Assembly (NCBI GenBank): GCA_905147135.1
Contig: LR990044.1
Span: forward strand, 5,584,122 to 5,648,121
DNA from: Blastobasis lacticolella
Taxonomy: Eukaryota > Arthropoda > Insecta > Lepidoptera > Blastobasidae
Reading direction: 5' to 3'
DNA: 64,000 bases
Shown: positions 10,677 through 24,032 of the stretch, one piece after another
Position numbering within the stretch: the first letter of the stretch is position 1
How the letters are laid out: each line of letters begins with the position of its first letter
The notes under the pieces: model-generated
Seen by the model: the letters and a program-made list of their open reading frames with translations, nothing else
Databases searched by the model: none
Told to the model about the DNA's origin: nothing
Position numbers and translations under genes: made by a program

Positions 10677-12355
10677 CTTCTTGAAGGAAAGCTTTACAAC
10701 AATTGTCATAGGTGCACAAGCACACACAGTCTCGCTATTCAACAATGCATCGTGAATATTTGCACCCTTCTGCTCCAGCTGAAGAGGTCCACATATTCAT
10801 GATCTCACGCTTTGTAATCTCAAGTAACGGCGTATGTTCAAATTTTTCATAATGCATAAGAAGTGACTTTTACAAAATTAAAATGGAACCGTTTTAAAAA
10901 AATCACTGCCGTTCTTGTCATAGTCATGCGTGTGTAAGATATAAGGTATTTTAGTATGTTTTAATTGGTATTAAATATCGTGATTAATAATAATTAATAT
11001 TTCAAAATACTTTTGTAAACTTTATAACGAAGTGTGGTGATTTCTGAATGATGGTTTGTCTTTGATCAGTTAAGTACTGTTAATTTTATGAGAAACTTCT
11101 TTAATTAATTATGTAATAAATTTACAATAATGTTAAAAGTATTGTAATACATTAAAATTAACATCTAATCAATCTATCTGTAAATTTAGGAGACCGGAAA
11201 TGAGAATAGATATGACATTTCCGGCTATAATAATATTTTATTTGAATGGGTCGCAATAGCAATTGCGACCAACAATCGCTTTTCGACCAAATTGGAAATA
11301 AGTTAAGTCAAGCTTAAGTTCGGCGTTTTATGGTACTTTTTATTTGTCCGGTTTTCAAGCGTTTTAGGGATACCAGTTGTATTACTGATAAATTATCTTA
11401 GTTGTAGGGTATTTTTATATGGACCCTAAATTAATCTAGTGCTGTACGCCCAGTGATACATAGAGCTGTTGGCTTACGTACCTACAGATTTGACGCCATA
11501 GTACAAAATGTTAGGAATTGAATACTCTTTCTGAAAATTACCTACAATAGTTATTTCTAGCTGTCACTTTTTTTTTCAAAATGAATGATATCTTTTGCTC
11601 TCTGTTCTGAACACTCATCGTACGTGACTAAACGCTTTGTACTCATGTCCTTGTCTTCATTAAAAACCGAAGTATAGAGTGCGCGAAGATAATTAACTGG
11701 AACTAGATTTTTTTTAAATGTCTGAGCATTTAAAATATCATTTAGGTACATTTTTGGTGTGGAACCCTAATAAATATAAAATTGTGGACCGCTATGTACA
11801 ATTTTAGAGTTTTAAAATTCTATACAAAATCCGACCCTGTTTATATCGAAGTATAACTCAATTTTCTCATAATTTTAAATCTGCCTTTAATGGCGTGTTG
11901 TTTTAAGATAAAGATTTCAATTATTGCAAATTCACACTATTACTATGCATATTTTTATCACAATTTCTAAAATTGATTCCCGATAGCCATGACCACGATT
12001 GTTTACTTACCGGTAAAAGGTTAATCCAGGTGTATTTCCATACTTTGCGCTTTCACATAACTGTGCACTACATTACACCGTCTTTTAAATGGTTTGATTA
12101 GGAAATTAAAAAATTTACAACGATGTTTCAAAAGAAACGTCTGGTCGTTATTAGCTAGAGCAACGTGGTGAACGTTCAAAACATTGCGCTGTTCACTTTC
12201 TAACAGGCTCGTTCCTATAGGTAAAATAACGGGATAGCAAGATTCATAATCATTGTACAGTGAGCTAACAGGGAATATTTGTGATTTGTGTTTAGTCTGT
12301 TATGCCTGTGGTATACCCGCTTGTCATATTCATTTGATTCTTGATCCTAGGTTTT

Positions 12356-12751
12356 GCGAGCGGCCACACAGAAAAGACGTAAGACGCAGACACGTTGCGG
12401 ACGCGGCGCCCGTTCAATTTATTTTCATACTAAATGTATAGAAACGTCGCGACGCAAAACATACAGGAAAGACAGGGCGCGGATAGGGCGCGGACGCGTC
12501 GCAGACACGACTTTAAACTTACAGAAAAGACGAGGCACGGGCGCGCCGCGGGCGAGGCGGGCTTGCGGGCGGAGCGCGGGGAGACGGACCTCACCCGCAG
12601 CGCTTGCTGTCCTTATCTTGCCTACGCTCTTCACTGGTCCGCGACGGCGCCGCGTCCGTGCCCTGTCTTTTCTGTATGTTTTAAGTCGCATCTGCGTCCC
12701 GTCTGTGCCCCGTCCGCGACATGTTGTCGTCTTTTCTGTGTGGCCGCTCGC
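12356..12751. mobile_element. GC-rich MITE, unit 2 copy
   Basis: Identical in place and sequence to 4,859-5,254. It was amplified with the unit rather than inserted independently. Confidence 0.75.
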
Positions 12752-13220
12752 TTAGATTGCTTACACAAATTTAAGAATCTGCGTTTCTCTGTTTTTAATT
12801 ATTGGCAACAAAAAACGCTTTTACTCTGGCTATTCAACAATGTATCTTGAATAGTTAAACCCTTTCAGCAGGTAGTCACTTAAGCCTTTGTAGGTTTACA
12901 ATCAAGGCCGACTGTGACTGCAACAAAAAAGTTGAAGCTCAAGGACGTAGCATTTTCCCACGTGCCACTTCTAAGCCCAGTCGATGTGTTGACAATATTT
13001 TGCAGCGTGAGTCGAACTTTAAATGCTTCTGTCGCCGTCGCAGGCGTACTTAGGCTAGCGTCAATGATTTTAGATTCTATTCGAGTAAAGACTATAAATG
13101 AATAAATAAATATGCTTGGACAATTCACACAGCGCCATCCAAGCGCCAAAGCAAGCAACGCTTGTGTGCCATAAAACTGATAAACTACTTATATATTTTT
13201 TAAATACCTACGTACTTATT

Positions 13221-13350
13221 ATACATACAGCACCCAGACCATTACCAGAAATTAAAATTAATCATTATATTTCTACACGGCCGGGAATCGAACCCAGGTC
13301 CTATGCGGGGCGGATCGGCATATTAACCAACTATGCTATGGTCATCGACG
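13221..13350 (-). repeat. Second inverted tRNA-like SINE of unit 2
   Basis: Unit 2 equivalent of 5,724-5,853. Confidence 0.6.
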
Positions 13351-15778
13351 CACTTGAAGGAAAGATACACAAAAACCAGTGCCTAAGGTGCACAAGCGTC
13401 TATTTTTATAATATCTACTTCAAAAAATTGGCAATGTCTCAAGGCACCAAAAAAACTTATGGTCTCTCTATTCAACAATGCATCGTAAATATTTGGTACC
13501 CTTCTGCGCCTGCTAAAGAGGTCCAAATATTCAAAATTTCACGCTTTGTAATCTTAAGTAACGGCTAATGTGCAAATTTTAAAAAATGCATAAGAAGTGA
13601 CTTTTACAAAATTAAAGTGAAACGGTTGTAAGAAAATCAACAGCATCACATGTCACTGTCATGCGTGCCTATGTTCTGTATAACAATAAAATTACTTGCG
13701 CATTAAAAACGCGACAGCAGTTCAGGAATAAAAAATTGTTTTCTGGGGATGGAAGTCCAGGGCCGGGTAGATCTTATTTTCCTTAATTTATTTGGGGAAA
13801 GATATTGCGCTGAGTAGAGAAGCCACTGTCACACCACCCAGCTGGCACGCTTTTCGCTTCTGAATTTAGACGAATGAGTATTTTAGTATTTTTACCTCGA
13901 TATTTAGTTTATATGAAAGTGAATGAAATTAAACCAAATGAGCCTTTTACCAACGTTTTTTGCCAAGATGTTATTATTTACTACGTAATAATTTGTACAT
14001 AAGTACAACCGACAACGACTTCGGCGAAAATACGCATTGAAAGTTTGAAACCCAGCTGTACCATGCCATAAAATTTATCAAGATCGGTGTAAGCGTAAAC
14101 ATGTAATACTCAAAACCAATGTTTTGCTCGGACCTGGTGACGTGTTCAGTACGGAAGGGGTTTTATTATTGTACATTTTTTTAAATCACTCAAGCATTTT
14201 TCAGAATTTGCATATTAGCAGTTTCCTTCTTGGCATTAGAAAAGCTATCTGCTATAATAAGACGACTGTAAGTCCTAATCGCTTATTAAAAACTAACAAT
14301 CTATTTGAACGTCATTCATTAAAAAAGACTGACTATCTATTGCCTCAAATAGTACAAATGTTGATTAGCTGTAATTTAAATTAAGCAAAGATATAAGCCA
14401 AAATAATAATTTAATATTTCAAGTTGATAACTTTCTGATAGTAAAAACGTTAAATATGATATACTTTGTTTTATTTTCTACTCATATTTATGGAATATTA
14501 TCATAATCATATCAAGGTACTACTGTTAATACTTACCCCAAGGTAGTTAAAACTTACCCCAAAACTGGGGCAAGTATTAACAAGTATGTTTTTTTTAAAA
14601 ACGTAATTTTGCGGCTAAAGTACAAGGCATTTGTCCCGGTTTTTAATTAAAAATCATAGAGAGGTAGTTGACGCTTCATAACGTTTAAAAATTATATCCC
14701 TAGCTAGTATAAATTCCGTTCAATCAATAAAAAAGTAAAATCTGTTAGTACATGCCCCTGGCTCCCCTACAATGCCATAAAATTTATCAAGATCGGTGTA
14801 AGCGTAAACATGTAATACTCAAAACCAATGTTTTGCTCGGACCTGGTGACGTGTTCAGTACGGAAGGGGTTTTATTATTGTACATTTTTTTAAATCACTC
14901 AAGCATTTTTCAGAATTTGCATATTAGCAGTTTCCTTCTTGGCATTAGAAAAGCTATCTGCTATAGTAAGACGACTGTAAGTCCTAATCGCTTATTAAAA
15001 ACTAACAATCTATTTGAACGTCATTCATAAAAGTCATAACAAACCATTTGATTTCTGAAGGATTGTTTATTTTCGTAAGTTATAAAAAATCAAGTATTAT
15101 TAAATAATCGGCAAAACAATTAAAAAGGAAGTGCGGGAGATAATTTTCAGCATGATTAATAATTTAGACAGAAGGTCAAGCTGATCGTGATCGAATAACT
15201 GAATGTTTACAAGTAGAACTGACAAGGACTAACAATGACAGATTATTCCTAGATTATTGTCACACTTTATAATTTTTACTATTGTCAGTCAATACGGACT
15301 AATCGTGGTTCTATTATAACACCCTCAGCATCAGGATTCTAAGCACGAGTCTGCTGTGAACTATTTATGATTGACCGACGATGACAATGCTTACGAAAAA
15401 AACGCCCAGTCCTGTGAGGCTAATAAACGAAACGATTTGCAATGAGTAGGAATGTATGAAGAATATTTAAGTAATTCCTATGTATTTAGGAAGTCCAAGT
15501 GTTGACAGAACTAATGATAACGTCGGTTTGAATTCAAACGCAAATATCACACAAACAAGTTTTTGCTCAAAATCGTTAAAGGGCCTTCAATGGGAAGGAG
15601 TTCCATTGTTACGAACCACTGGCACGTGCGATATTTTGACAAAGTGGGACTTTTCTATTATTTTTTGCAGACTTTGCACAGTTATAGCCTTTAGGAATTC
15701 ACGAAGGCGTAAGCTACTTTCTAAAGAGGTTAAGTATTCAAAGTCCTTGTTAAACTACAAAATTGTAATATATAATTA

Positions 15779-16006
15779 TCTTGGCGTTAATGTCCCGGTT
15801 GTGCTCTCGAGAACGAGGGCCCGGGGTCCGCCTTGACCATGATCCAGGATCTGGCGATCAGGTAATTACAATGGAGCGACTATTACTTAGTTCAGTAACA
15901 ATGTCCAAGGGAGGTCCGTGTCTTCGCAGTATGACAGTATTGGTGATGCTGTGATAAATTCACCTTACATTGAGATGTGACGACCCATTACAGATGGGAT
16001 AAACGT
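15779..16006 (-). repeat. Inverted SINE tail in unit 3
   Basis: Unit 3 equivalent of 848-1,075. Confidence 0.65.
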
Positions 16007-16698
16007 CGATTCTTTATACATGGTCAATATAAAGGTATGTATAATTGAAATATATTTACAAAAATGTGCAAATAGCTATAAGAAATCATTCCAATTTGGG
16101 TTAATGATAGGCAAGTTGACAGCAGTATGAATGTAATATCCTCAAATAATTTAACTAAAATAGACAGGTAACAAACATAAATGAAATCGAAATTCTTTAC
16201 CTATTCTAATTTATATAACATATAAATGAGTAGATACAAACTAAAACTCGTCCTCAAATAATTTAACTGAGATAAACACAGGTAAAAATCGGTTTTGGAA
16301 ATGTCATTCGATAGGTACCAATAGGTAAATAGGCAAGCGGGCCACTTGGTGGATAGTGGACACCGATGCTTATGACATTAGCAACAACAGAGGCGACAAC
16401 CAATGCGTTGCCCACCTCTATAACAGCAACTGAAATAACTCACGAAAGCAAGTAAACAATCATTTAAATTCTTGGTTCTTGACTGGCAAAATCATCACGA
16501 ATGCCACGTATAGCTACAAAATTAGAAGAAGTAGAAATGGAGAGCGTCAGTTTGTGGCACTTAGAAATTTGAAATGCAGTTTGAAATTCCGAACTATTAA
16601 CGAAAATCTACAGAAAAAACTAATTAACCTATTGTAAAATTACTAAAATTACTGGAGTCCTTTGCGCATTCTTTCACCTTCGCCTTCACATGTGGTCT

Positions 16699-17016
16699 CT
16701 AATTCCGCTGGCACCTCTCGCAGCAGCGCCTTCGCTTCAAAGCTCTCAACTGGGCGTACTGCTGCTCCAGGAAAGCCACGTCAATGGCGAGGAGCTGTGC
16801 ACGCTTCGTTCTCTGGTCGCGGCTCCTCTTCGCGGCCAGGTTGTTATTTGCCCGGTGTGCGGCGTACGCCTTGCCGCCAGCGGAGCTGGATGCCACTGGG
16901 CGCCGCATCTGTGGTTGGTCGGGCGACGGTCCCTCCGCCAGCACGCGCTGCCTCAACACCTCATGCAGCGGCACCTCTTCCGAGACCTCCTCCCACGGTC
17001 TCCAAATTCCAGCCAT
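16699..17016 (-). CDS. bZIP transcription factor, type A copy 3 (A3)
   Basis: A 105-aa protein identical to A1 and A2: N-terminal MAGIWRPWEE, a short acidic/proline stretch, basic region NNLAAKRSRD, a short leucine-rich helix and a basic Cys-rich C terminus. It lies in the last near-identical unit. Downstream (lower coordinates) are the AT-rich 3' repeats and SINE tail; upstream is the conserved leader. There is no frame damage. Confidence 0.72.
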   Translation of the reverse strand: MAGIWRPWEEVSEEVPLHEVLRQRVLAEGPSPDQPQMRRPVASSSAGGKAYAAHRANNNLAAKRSRDQRTKRAQLLAIDVAFLEQQYAQLRALKRRRCCERCQRN

Positions 17017-17142
17017 GACTTTTCACGCACAAGTTTTCGCCGGGAAGTCCGAGACACGAATGGTCGCTCCAACATTCGGCGGCAATGGACGTCGCACGCC
17101 GCGGGTCCGACGGGTGTGGCTTGCAGCCCTCGCGGCTGTTGG

Positions 17143-17196
17143 CTACCTGCCCCTATCCATTGTCCTGCGCACGCGACTGCGATGGAAGGACGCCAT
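17143..17196 (-). promoter_or_regulatory. 17-codon upstream ORF in the A3 leader
   Basis: Same position and length relative to A3 as in the other copies. Confidence 0.48.
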
Positions 17197-18035
17197 TTTG
17201 TAACGAGAATTTTGAAAGACAAATGATATTATTGACACATTCCTTGAAAAAAGTTAATCTAATCTACTTATCAAAGAAACTGGTCTTTATTTAATAATTA
17301 ATATAAGGACGATTTAGCAAATGTTATTCAAGCTAATATATAAGCAGCACATAACCCATCTGAAACGTTTGGAACTAGAACAGTGGACGTCTTGATATGG
17401 TAATAATACTTACTAAGGTACGCGAAAAGCTAGCCATCTGTCATACTTATATTGTACTGTTGTACTTACACCGTGGTTTGCTCAACAAATGAATTGATAA
17501 TCGAGCCACAGCACTGTCATCTAGGCAATAAAAACTAACTTTAAAAAGCATAACTCATGCAACAATTCTCAATATTGGCAACAAAAATCGCTCTTAGTCT
17601 GACTATACAACAATGGACCTTGAGTAGTTAAACCCCTTCAACAGGTAGAAACTTAAAGCCTTTGTAAGATTACAACCAATGCTGACTGTAACTGCAACAA
17701 AAAAGTTGAAGCTCTAGGACGTAGCATTTTCCCACGTGCGCCAGTAGCACGTGGCCATTTATTTATACCTGATTCCTAAGCCCAGTTGATGTGTTGACAA
17801 TATTTAGCAGCGTGAGTCAAACTTTAAATGGTTATGTCGCCGTCGTAGGTGTACTCAGGCTATCGTCAATTGTTTTAAATTCAATTCGAGTAATGACTAT
17901 AAATGAATAAATAAATATGCTTGGACAATTCACACAGTGCCATCTAAGCCCCAAAGTAAGCAACGCGTGTGTTATTGGTGCCAAAAAACTAATAAACCAT
18001 TTATATATGTTTTTAAATACCTGCGAACTTATTAT

Positions 18036-18173
18036 AGGTACATACAGTACCCAGACCAACACAGACAGAAATAAAAATTAATCGTGTCAATTTCTGCGCG
18101 GCCGGAAATCGAACTCAGGACCTGTGTGTGGCACATCGGTATGTCAACCATCTGTACTCAGGTCGTCGACGCA
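18036..18173 (-). repeat. Inverted tRNA-Gly-like SINE upstream of A3
   Basis: Unit 3 equivalent of 3,042-3,179. Confidence 0.65.
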
Positions 18174-19852
18174 CTTCTTGAAGGAAAGCTTTACAACAAT
18201 TGTCATAGGTGCACAAGCACACACAGTCTCGCTATTCAACAATGCATCGTGAATATTTGCACCCTTCTGCTCCAGCTGAAGAGGTCCACATATTCATGAT
18301 CTCACGCTTTGTAATCTCAAGTAACGGCGTATGTTCAAATTTTTCATAATGCATAAGAAGTGACTTTTACAAAATTAAAATGGAACCGTTTTAAAAAAAT
18401 CACTGCCGTTCTTGTCATAGTCATGCGTGTGTAAGATATAAGGTATTTTAGTATGTTTTAATTGGTATTAAATATCGTGATTAATAATAATTAATATTTC
18501 AAAATACTTTTGTAAACTTTATAACGAAGTGTGGTGATTTCTGAATGATGGTTTGTCTTTGATCAGTTAAGTACTGTTAATTTTATGAGAAACTTCTTTA
18601 ATTAATTATGTAATAAATTTACAATAATGTTAAAAGTATTGTAATACATTAAAATTAACATCTAATCAATCTATCTGTAAATTTAGGAGACCGGAAATGA
18701 GAATAGATATGACATTTCCGGCTATAATAATATTTTATTTGAATGGGTCGCAATAGCAATTGCGACCAACAATCGCTTTTCGACCAAATTGGAAATAAGT
18801 TAAGTCAAGCTTAAGTTCGGCGTTTTATGGTACTTTTTATTTGTCCGGTTTTCAAGCGTTTTAGGGATACCAGTTGTATTACTGATAAATTATCTTAGTT
18901 GTAGGGTATTTTTATATGGACCCTAAATTAATCTAGTGCTGTACGCCCAGTGATACATAGAGCTGTTGGCTTACGTACCTACAGATTTGACGCCATAGTA
19001 CAAAATGTTAGGAATTGAATACTCTTTCTGAAAATTACCTACAATAGTTATTTCTAGCTGTCACTTTTTTTTTCAAAATGAATGATATCTTTTGCTCTCT
19101 GTTCTGAACACTCATCGTACGTGACTAAACGCTTTGTACTCATGTCCTTGTCTTCATTAAAAACCGAAGTATAGAGTGCGCGAAGATAATTAACTGGAAC
19201 TAGATTTTTTTTAAATGTCTGAGCATTTAAAATATCATTTAGGTACATTTTTGGTGTGGAACCCTAATAAATATAAAATTGTGGACCGCTATGTACAATT
19301 TTAGAGTTTTAAAATTCTATACAAAATCCGACCCTGTTTATATCGAAGTATAACTCAATTTTCTCATAATTTTAAATCTGCCTTTAATGGCGTGTTGTTT
19401 TAAGATAAAGATTTCAATTATTGCAAATTCACACTATTACTATGCATATTTTTATCACAATTTCTAAAATTGATTCCCGATAGCCATGACCACGATTGTT
19501 TACTTACCGGTAAAAGGTTAATCCAGGTGTATTTCCATACTTTGCGCTTTCACATAACTGTGCACTACATTACACCGTCTTTTAAATGGTTTGATTAGGA
19601 AATTAAAAAATTTACAACGATGTTTCAAAAGAAACGTCTGGTCGTTATTAGCTAGAGCAACGTGGTGAACGTTCAAAACATTGCGCTGTTCACTTTCTAA
19701 CAGGCTCGTTCCTATAGGTAAAATAACGGGATAGCAAGATTCATAATCATTGTACAGTGAGCTAACAGGGAATATTTGTGATTTGTGTTTAGTCTGTTAT
19801 GCCTGTGGTATACCCGCTTGTCATATTCATTTGATTCTTGATCCTAGGTTTT

Positions 19853-20248
19853 GCGAGCGGCCACACAGAAAAGACGTAAGACGCAGACACGTTGCGGACG
19901 CGGCGCCCGTTCAATTTATTTTCATACTAAATGTATAGAAACGTCGCGACGCAAAACATACAGGAAAGACAGGGCGCGGATAGGGCGCGGACGCGTCGCA
20001 GACACGACTTTAAACTTACAGAAAAGACGAGGCACGGGCGCGCCGCGGGCGAGGCGGGCTTGCGGGCGGAGCGCGGGGAGACGGACCTCACCCGCAGCGC
20101 TTGCTGTCCTTATCTTGCCTACGCTCTTCACTGGTCCGCGACGGCGCCGCGTCCGTGCCCTGTCTTTTCTGTATGTTTTAAGTCGCATCTGCGTCCCGTC
20201 TGTGCCCCGTCCGCGACATGTTGTCGTCTTTTCTGTGTGGCCGCTCGC
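19853..20248. mobile_element. GC-rich MITE, unit 3 copy
   Basis: Unit 3 equivalent of 4,859-5,254. Confidence 0.75.
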
Positions 20249-20720
20249 TTAGATTGCTTACACAAATTTAAGAATCTGCGTTTCTCTGTTTTTAATTATT
20301 GGCAACAAAAAACGCTTTTACTCTGGCTATTCAACAATGTATCTTGAATAGTTAAACCCTTTCAGCAGGTAGTCACTTAAGCCTTTGTAGGTTTACAATC
20401 AAGGCCGACTGTGACTGCAACAAAAAAGTTGAAGCTCAAGGACGTAGCATTTTCCCACGTGCCACTTCTAAGCCCAGTCGATGTGTTGACAATATTTTGC
20501 AGCGTGAGTCGAACTTTAAATGCTTCTGTCGCCGTCGCAGGCGTACTTAGGCTAGCGTCAATGATTTTAGATTCTATTCGAGTAAAGACTATAAATGAAT
20601 AAATAAATATGCTTGGACAATTCACACAGCGCCATCCAAGCGCCAAAGCAAGCAACGCTTGTGTGCCATAAAACTGATAAACTACTTCTATATTTTTTAA
20701 ATACCTACGTACTTATTATA

Positions 20721-20848
20721 CATACAGCACCCAGACCATTACCAGAAATTAAAATTAATCATTATATTTCTACACGGCCGGGAATCGAACCCAGGTCCTA
20801 TGCGTGGCGGATCGGCATATTAACCAACTGTACTATGGTCATCGACGC
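20721..20848 (-). repeat. Second inverted tRNA-like SINE of unit 3
   Basis: Lies just after the point where unit 3 stops matching unit 2, and shows the first clustered substitutions. Confidence 0.6.
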
Positions 20849-22612
20849 ACTTCTTGAAGGAAAGCTTCACAAAAACCAGTGCCTCAGGTGCACAAGCGTC
20901 TATTTTTATTATATCTATTTCAAAAAATTGGCAATGTCTCAAGGCACCAAAAAAACTTATGGTCTCTCTATTCAACAATGCATCGTAAATATTTGGTACC
21001 CTTCTGCGCCTGCTAAAGAGGTCCAAATATTCAGGATTTCACGCTTTGTAATCTCAAGTAACGGCTAATGTGTAAATTTTGAAAAATGCATAACAAGTGA
21101 CTTTTACAAAATTAAGTGAAACGGTTGTAAAAAAAATCAATAGCGTCACATGTCATTGTCTGCCTATGTTCTGTATAACAATAAAATTACTTGCGCATTA
21201 ATAACGCCACAGCAGTTCGGGAATAAAAAATTGTTTTCTTGGGATGGCAGTCCAGGGCCGGGTAGATCTTATTTTCCTTCATTTGTTTGGGGAAAGATAT
21301 TGCGTTGAGTAGAGAAGCCACTGTCACACCACCCCGCTGGCACGCTTTTCGCTTCTGAATTAAGACGTATGAGTTTATAGTATTTTAGTATTTTTACCTC
21401 GATATTTAGTTTATACGAAAGTGAAGTGAAATGAAACCGAATGAGCCTTTTACCAACGTTTTTTGCCAAGATGTTATTATTTACCACGTAATAATTTGCA
21501 CAACCGACAACGACTTTGTTTGAAACCCAGCTGTACCTTGCCATAAAATTTATCAAGATCGGTGTAAGCGTAAACATGTAATACTCAAAACCAATGTTTT
21601 GCTCGGACCTGGTGACGTGTACCTATTCAGTACGGAAGGGGTTTTATTATTGTACAGTGTACAGGCACGTGGGACAATGTGACGCCGCGGTAATCGTTTT
21701 TTGGTAACGGATTAACAAAGATTTTTTTCAATCACTCGAGCGTTTTACAGAATTTGCATATTAGCCATTTCCTTCTTGGCATTAGAAAAGCTATCTGCTA
21801 TAACAAGACGACCCTAAGTCCGAATCGCTTATTAAAAAATAAAAATCTATTTGAACGTCATTCATAAAGGTCATAACAAACCATTTGATTTCTGTAGGAT
21901 TGTTTATTTTCGTAAGTTATGAAAAATCAAATAATGGGCAAAACAATATAAAAGCAAGTGCGGGAGATAATTTTTAGCGTGATTAATATTTTAGACAGAA
22001 GGTCAAGCTAATCGTGATCAAATAACTGAATGTTTACAAGAAGGACTGACAAGGACTAACTTATTATTACCTCACTTTATAATTTTTACTATTGTCAGTC
22101 AATACGGACTTATCGTGGTTCTATTATAACACCCTCAGCATAAGGGTTCTAAGCAGGAGTCTGCTGTGAACAATTTATGATTGACCGACGATAACAATGC
22201 TTACGAAAAAAACGCTAAGTCCTGGGAGGCTAATAAACGAAACGATTTGCAATGAGCAGGAATGTATGAAGAATATTTAAGTAATTCCTGTCTTTAGGCA
22301 GCCCAAGTGTTGACAGAACTAATAATAACGTCGGTTTCAATTCAAACGCAAATATTACACAAACAAGTTTTTGCTCGAAATCGTTAAAGGGCCTAAAATG
22401 GGAAGGAGTTCCATTGTCACGAACCACTGGCACGTGCGATATTTTGACAATGTGGGCCTTTTCTATTATTTTTTGCAGACTTTGCACAGTTTAGGAATTC
22501 ACGAAGGCGTAAGCTACTTTCTAAATAGGTTAAAGTATTCAAAGTCCTTGTTAAACTACAAAATTGTAATTGTTTTCTTTTAATACCTTTCTCAAAAAAA
22601 TTATAATTATCT

Positions 22613-22850
22613 TGGCGTTAATGTCCCGGTTGTGCTCTCGAGAACGAGGGCCCGGGGTCCGCCTTGACCATGATCCAGGATCTGGCGATCAGGTAATTAC
22701 AATGGAGCGACTATTACTTAGTTCAGTAACTCCAAGTAGTAGGTAAGTAATGTCAAAGGGAGGTCCGTGTCTTCGCAGTATTGGCGATGCTGTGATAAAT
22801 TCACCTTACATTGAGATGTGACGACCCATTACAGATGGGATAAACTTCGA
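22613..22850 (-). repeat. Inverted SINE tail, diverged copy before A4
   Basis: Same element with a small insertion near 22,730-22,748; older than those in units 1-3. Confidence 0.6.
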
Positions 22851-22895
22851 TTCTTTATTCATATTCTTTATTCAAAGGTATGTATAATTGAAATA

Positions 22896-22920
22896 TACAT
22901 ATATATATATATATATATAC
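22896..22920. repeat. TA dinucleotide microsatellite
   Basis: About 12 uninterrupted AT repeats, absent from the same place in units 1-3. Confidence 0.85.
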
Positions 22921-23549
22921 AAAAATGTGCAAATAGCTATAAGAAATCATTTCAATTTGGGTTATTGATAGGCAAGTTGACAGCAGTATGAATGTTATAT
23001 CCTCAAATAATTAAACATAAATAAACAGGTAACAAACATAAATAAAATCGAAATTCTTTACCTATTCTAATTTATATAACATATGAATGAGACGATACAA
23101 ACTTAAACTTATCCTCAAATAACTAAGATAAACACAGGTAAAAATCGGTTTTGGAAATGTCATACGGTAGGTACCTACAGGTAAATAGGCAAACAAACAA
23201 GCGGGCCATCTGGAAAGTGGCCACCGGTACTTATGATATTAGCAACAACAGAGGCATCACCAATGCGTTGCCCACCTCTATAACAGTAACTGAAATAACA
23301 CACGAAAGCAAGTAAACAATCATTTCAATTCTTGGTTCTTGACTGGCAAAATCATCACGAATGCCACGTATAGCTACAAAATTAGAAGAAGTAGAAATGG
23401 AGAGCGTCAGTTTGTGGCACTTAGAAATTGGAAATGCAGTTTGAAATTCCGAACTATTAACGAAAATCTACAGAAAAAACTAATTAACCTATTGTAAAAT
23501 TACTGGAGTCCTTTGCGCATTCTTTCACCTTCGCCTTCACATGTGGTCT

Positions 23550-23906
23550 CTAATCCCGCTGACACCCCTCGCAGCAGCGCCTTCGCTTCAAAGCTCTCAA
23601 CTGGGCGTACTGCTGCTCCAGGAAAGCCACGTCGATGGCGAGGAGCTGTGCACGCTTCGTTCTCTGGTCGCGGCTCCTCTTCGCGGCCAGGTTGTTATTT
23701 GCCCGGTGTGCGGCGTACGCCTCGCCGCCAGCGGAGCTGGATGCCACTGGGCGCCGCATCTGTGGCTGGTCGGGCGACGGCCCCTCCGCCAGCACGCGCT
23801 GCCTCAACACCTTATGCAGATTTTGTTCTGCAAGCTGGAGTGCAAGGGGTTTCTGCAGCGGCACCTCTTCCGAGAGCTCCTCCCACGGTCTCCAAATTCC
23901 AGCCAT
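23550..23906 (-). CDS. bZIP transcription factor, type A copy 4, full-length form (A4)
   Basis: A 118-aa intact form. It keeps the segment between the WRP motif and the basic region (about residues 18-33, rich in Leu/Gln/Ala) of which A1-A3 lack 13 codons. A5 and A6 also carry it, so the longer form is probably ancestral. Basic region NNLAAKRSRDQRTKR at about residues 68-82, then a short zipper-like helix and a C terminus ending CCEGCQRD. The leader holds a 17-codon upstream ORF at 24,033-24,086. An LTR-like insertion with TACT flanks begins 253 bp upstream of the ATG (24,159) and a second LTR element lies beyond, so the promoter may be disturbed. This is the best candidate for a functional full-length type A gene here. 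Confidence 0.74.
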   Translation of the reverse strand: MAGIWRPWEELSEEVPLQKPLALQLAEQNLHKVLRQRVLAEGPSPDQPQMRRPVASSSAGGEAYAAHRANNNLAAKRSRDQRTKRAQLLAIDVAFLEQQYAQLRALKRRRCCEGCQRD

Positions 23907-24032
23907 GACTTTTCACGCACAAGTTTTCGCCGGGAAGTCCGAGACACGAATGGTCGCTCCAACATTCGGCGGCAATGGATGTCGCACGCCGCGGGTCCGA
24001 GGGGTGTGGCTTGCAGCCCTCGCGGCTGTTGG

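Larger units (their letters stand above)
7435..14931. repeat. Tandem unit 2 of the A-type bZIP array
   Basis: A 7,497-bp period aligned base for base with unit 3. By eye I found essentially one difference (A at 9,615 against G at 17,112) before unit 3 departs. Against unit 1 it carries the extra 63 bp after 10,434 and several substitutions, for example near 7,466, 10,616, 10,836, 10,907 and 11,527. Confidence 0.93.
14932..20687. repeat. Tandem unit 3, the portion still nearly identical to unit 2
   Basis: This follows unit 2 at a constant offset of 7,497 until about 20,688. From there substitutions and small indels appear at several percent. The near-identity covers A3, the MITE and most of the second flank copy, and then stops abruptly inside the second SINE fragment. 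Confidence 0.9.
20688..23549. other. Diverged unit leading to A4; no gene
   Basis: This is colinear with the end of a unit and the start of the next, but clearly older. It has only one copy of the segment that is duplicated in units 1 and 2. It contains a 21,721-22,612 stretch equivalent to 1-847 of unit 1, an inverted SINE tail, a short TA microsatellite and the AT-rich repeats 3' of A4. I see no convincing coding sequence. Confidence 0.7.

Noticed and set aside
13116..13568. 150-codon plus-strand frame (also 5,619 and 20,613)
   Set aside because: It spans an inverted SINE, and its residues are the antisense reading of tRNA-like sequence.
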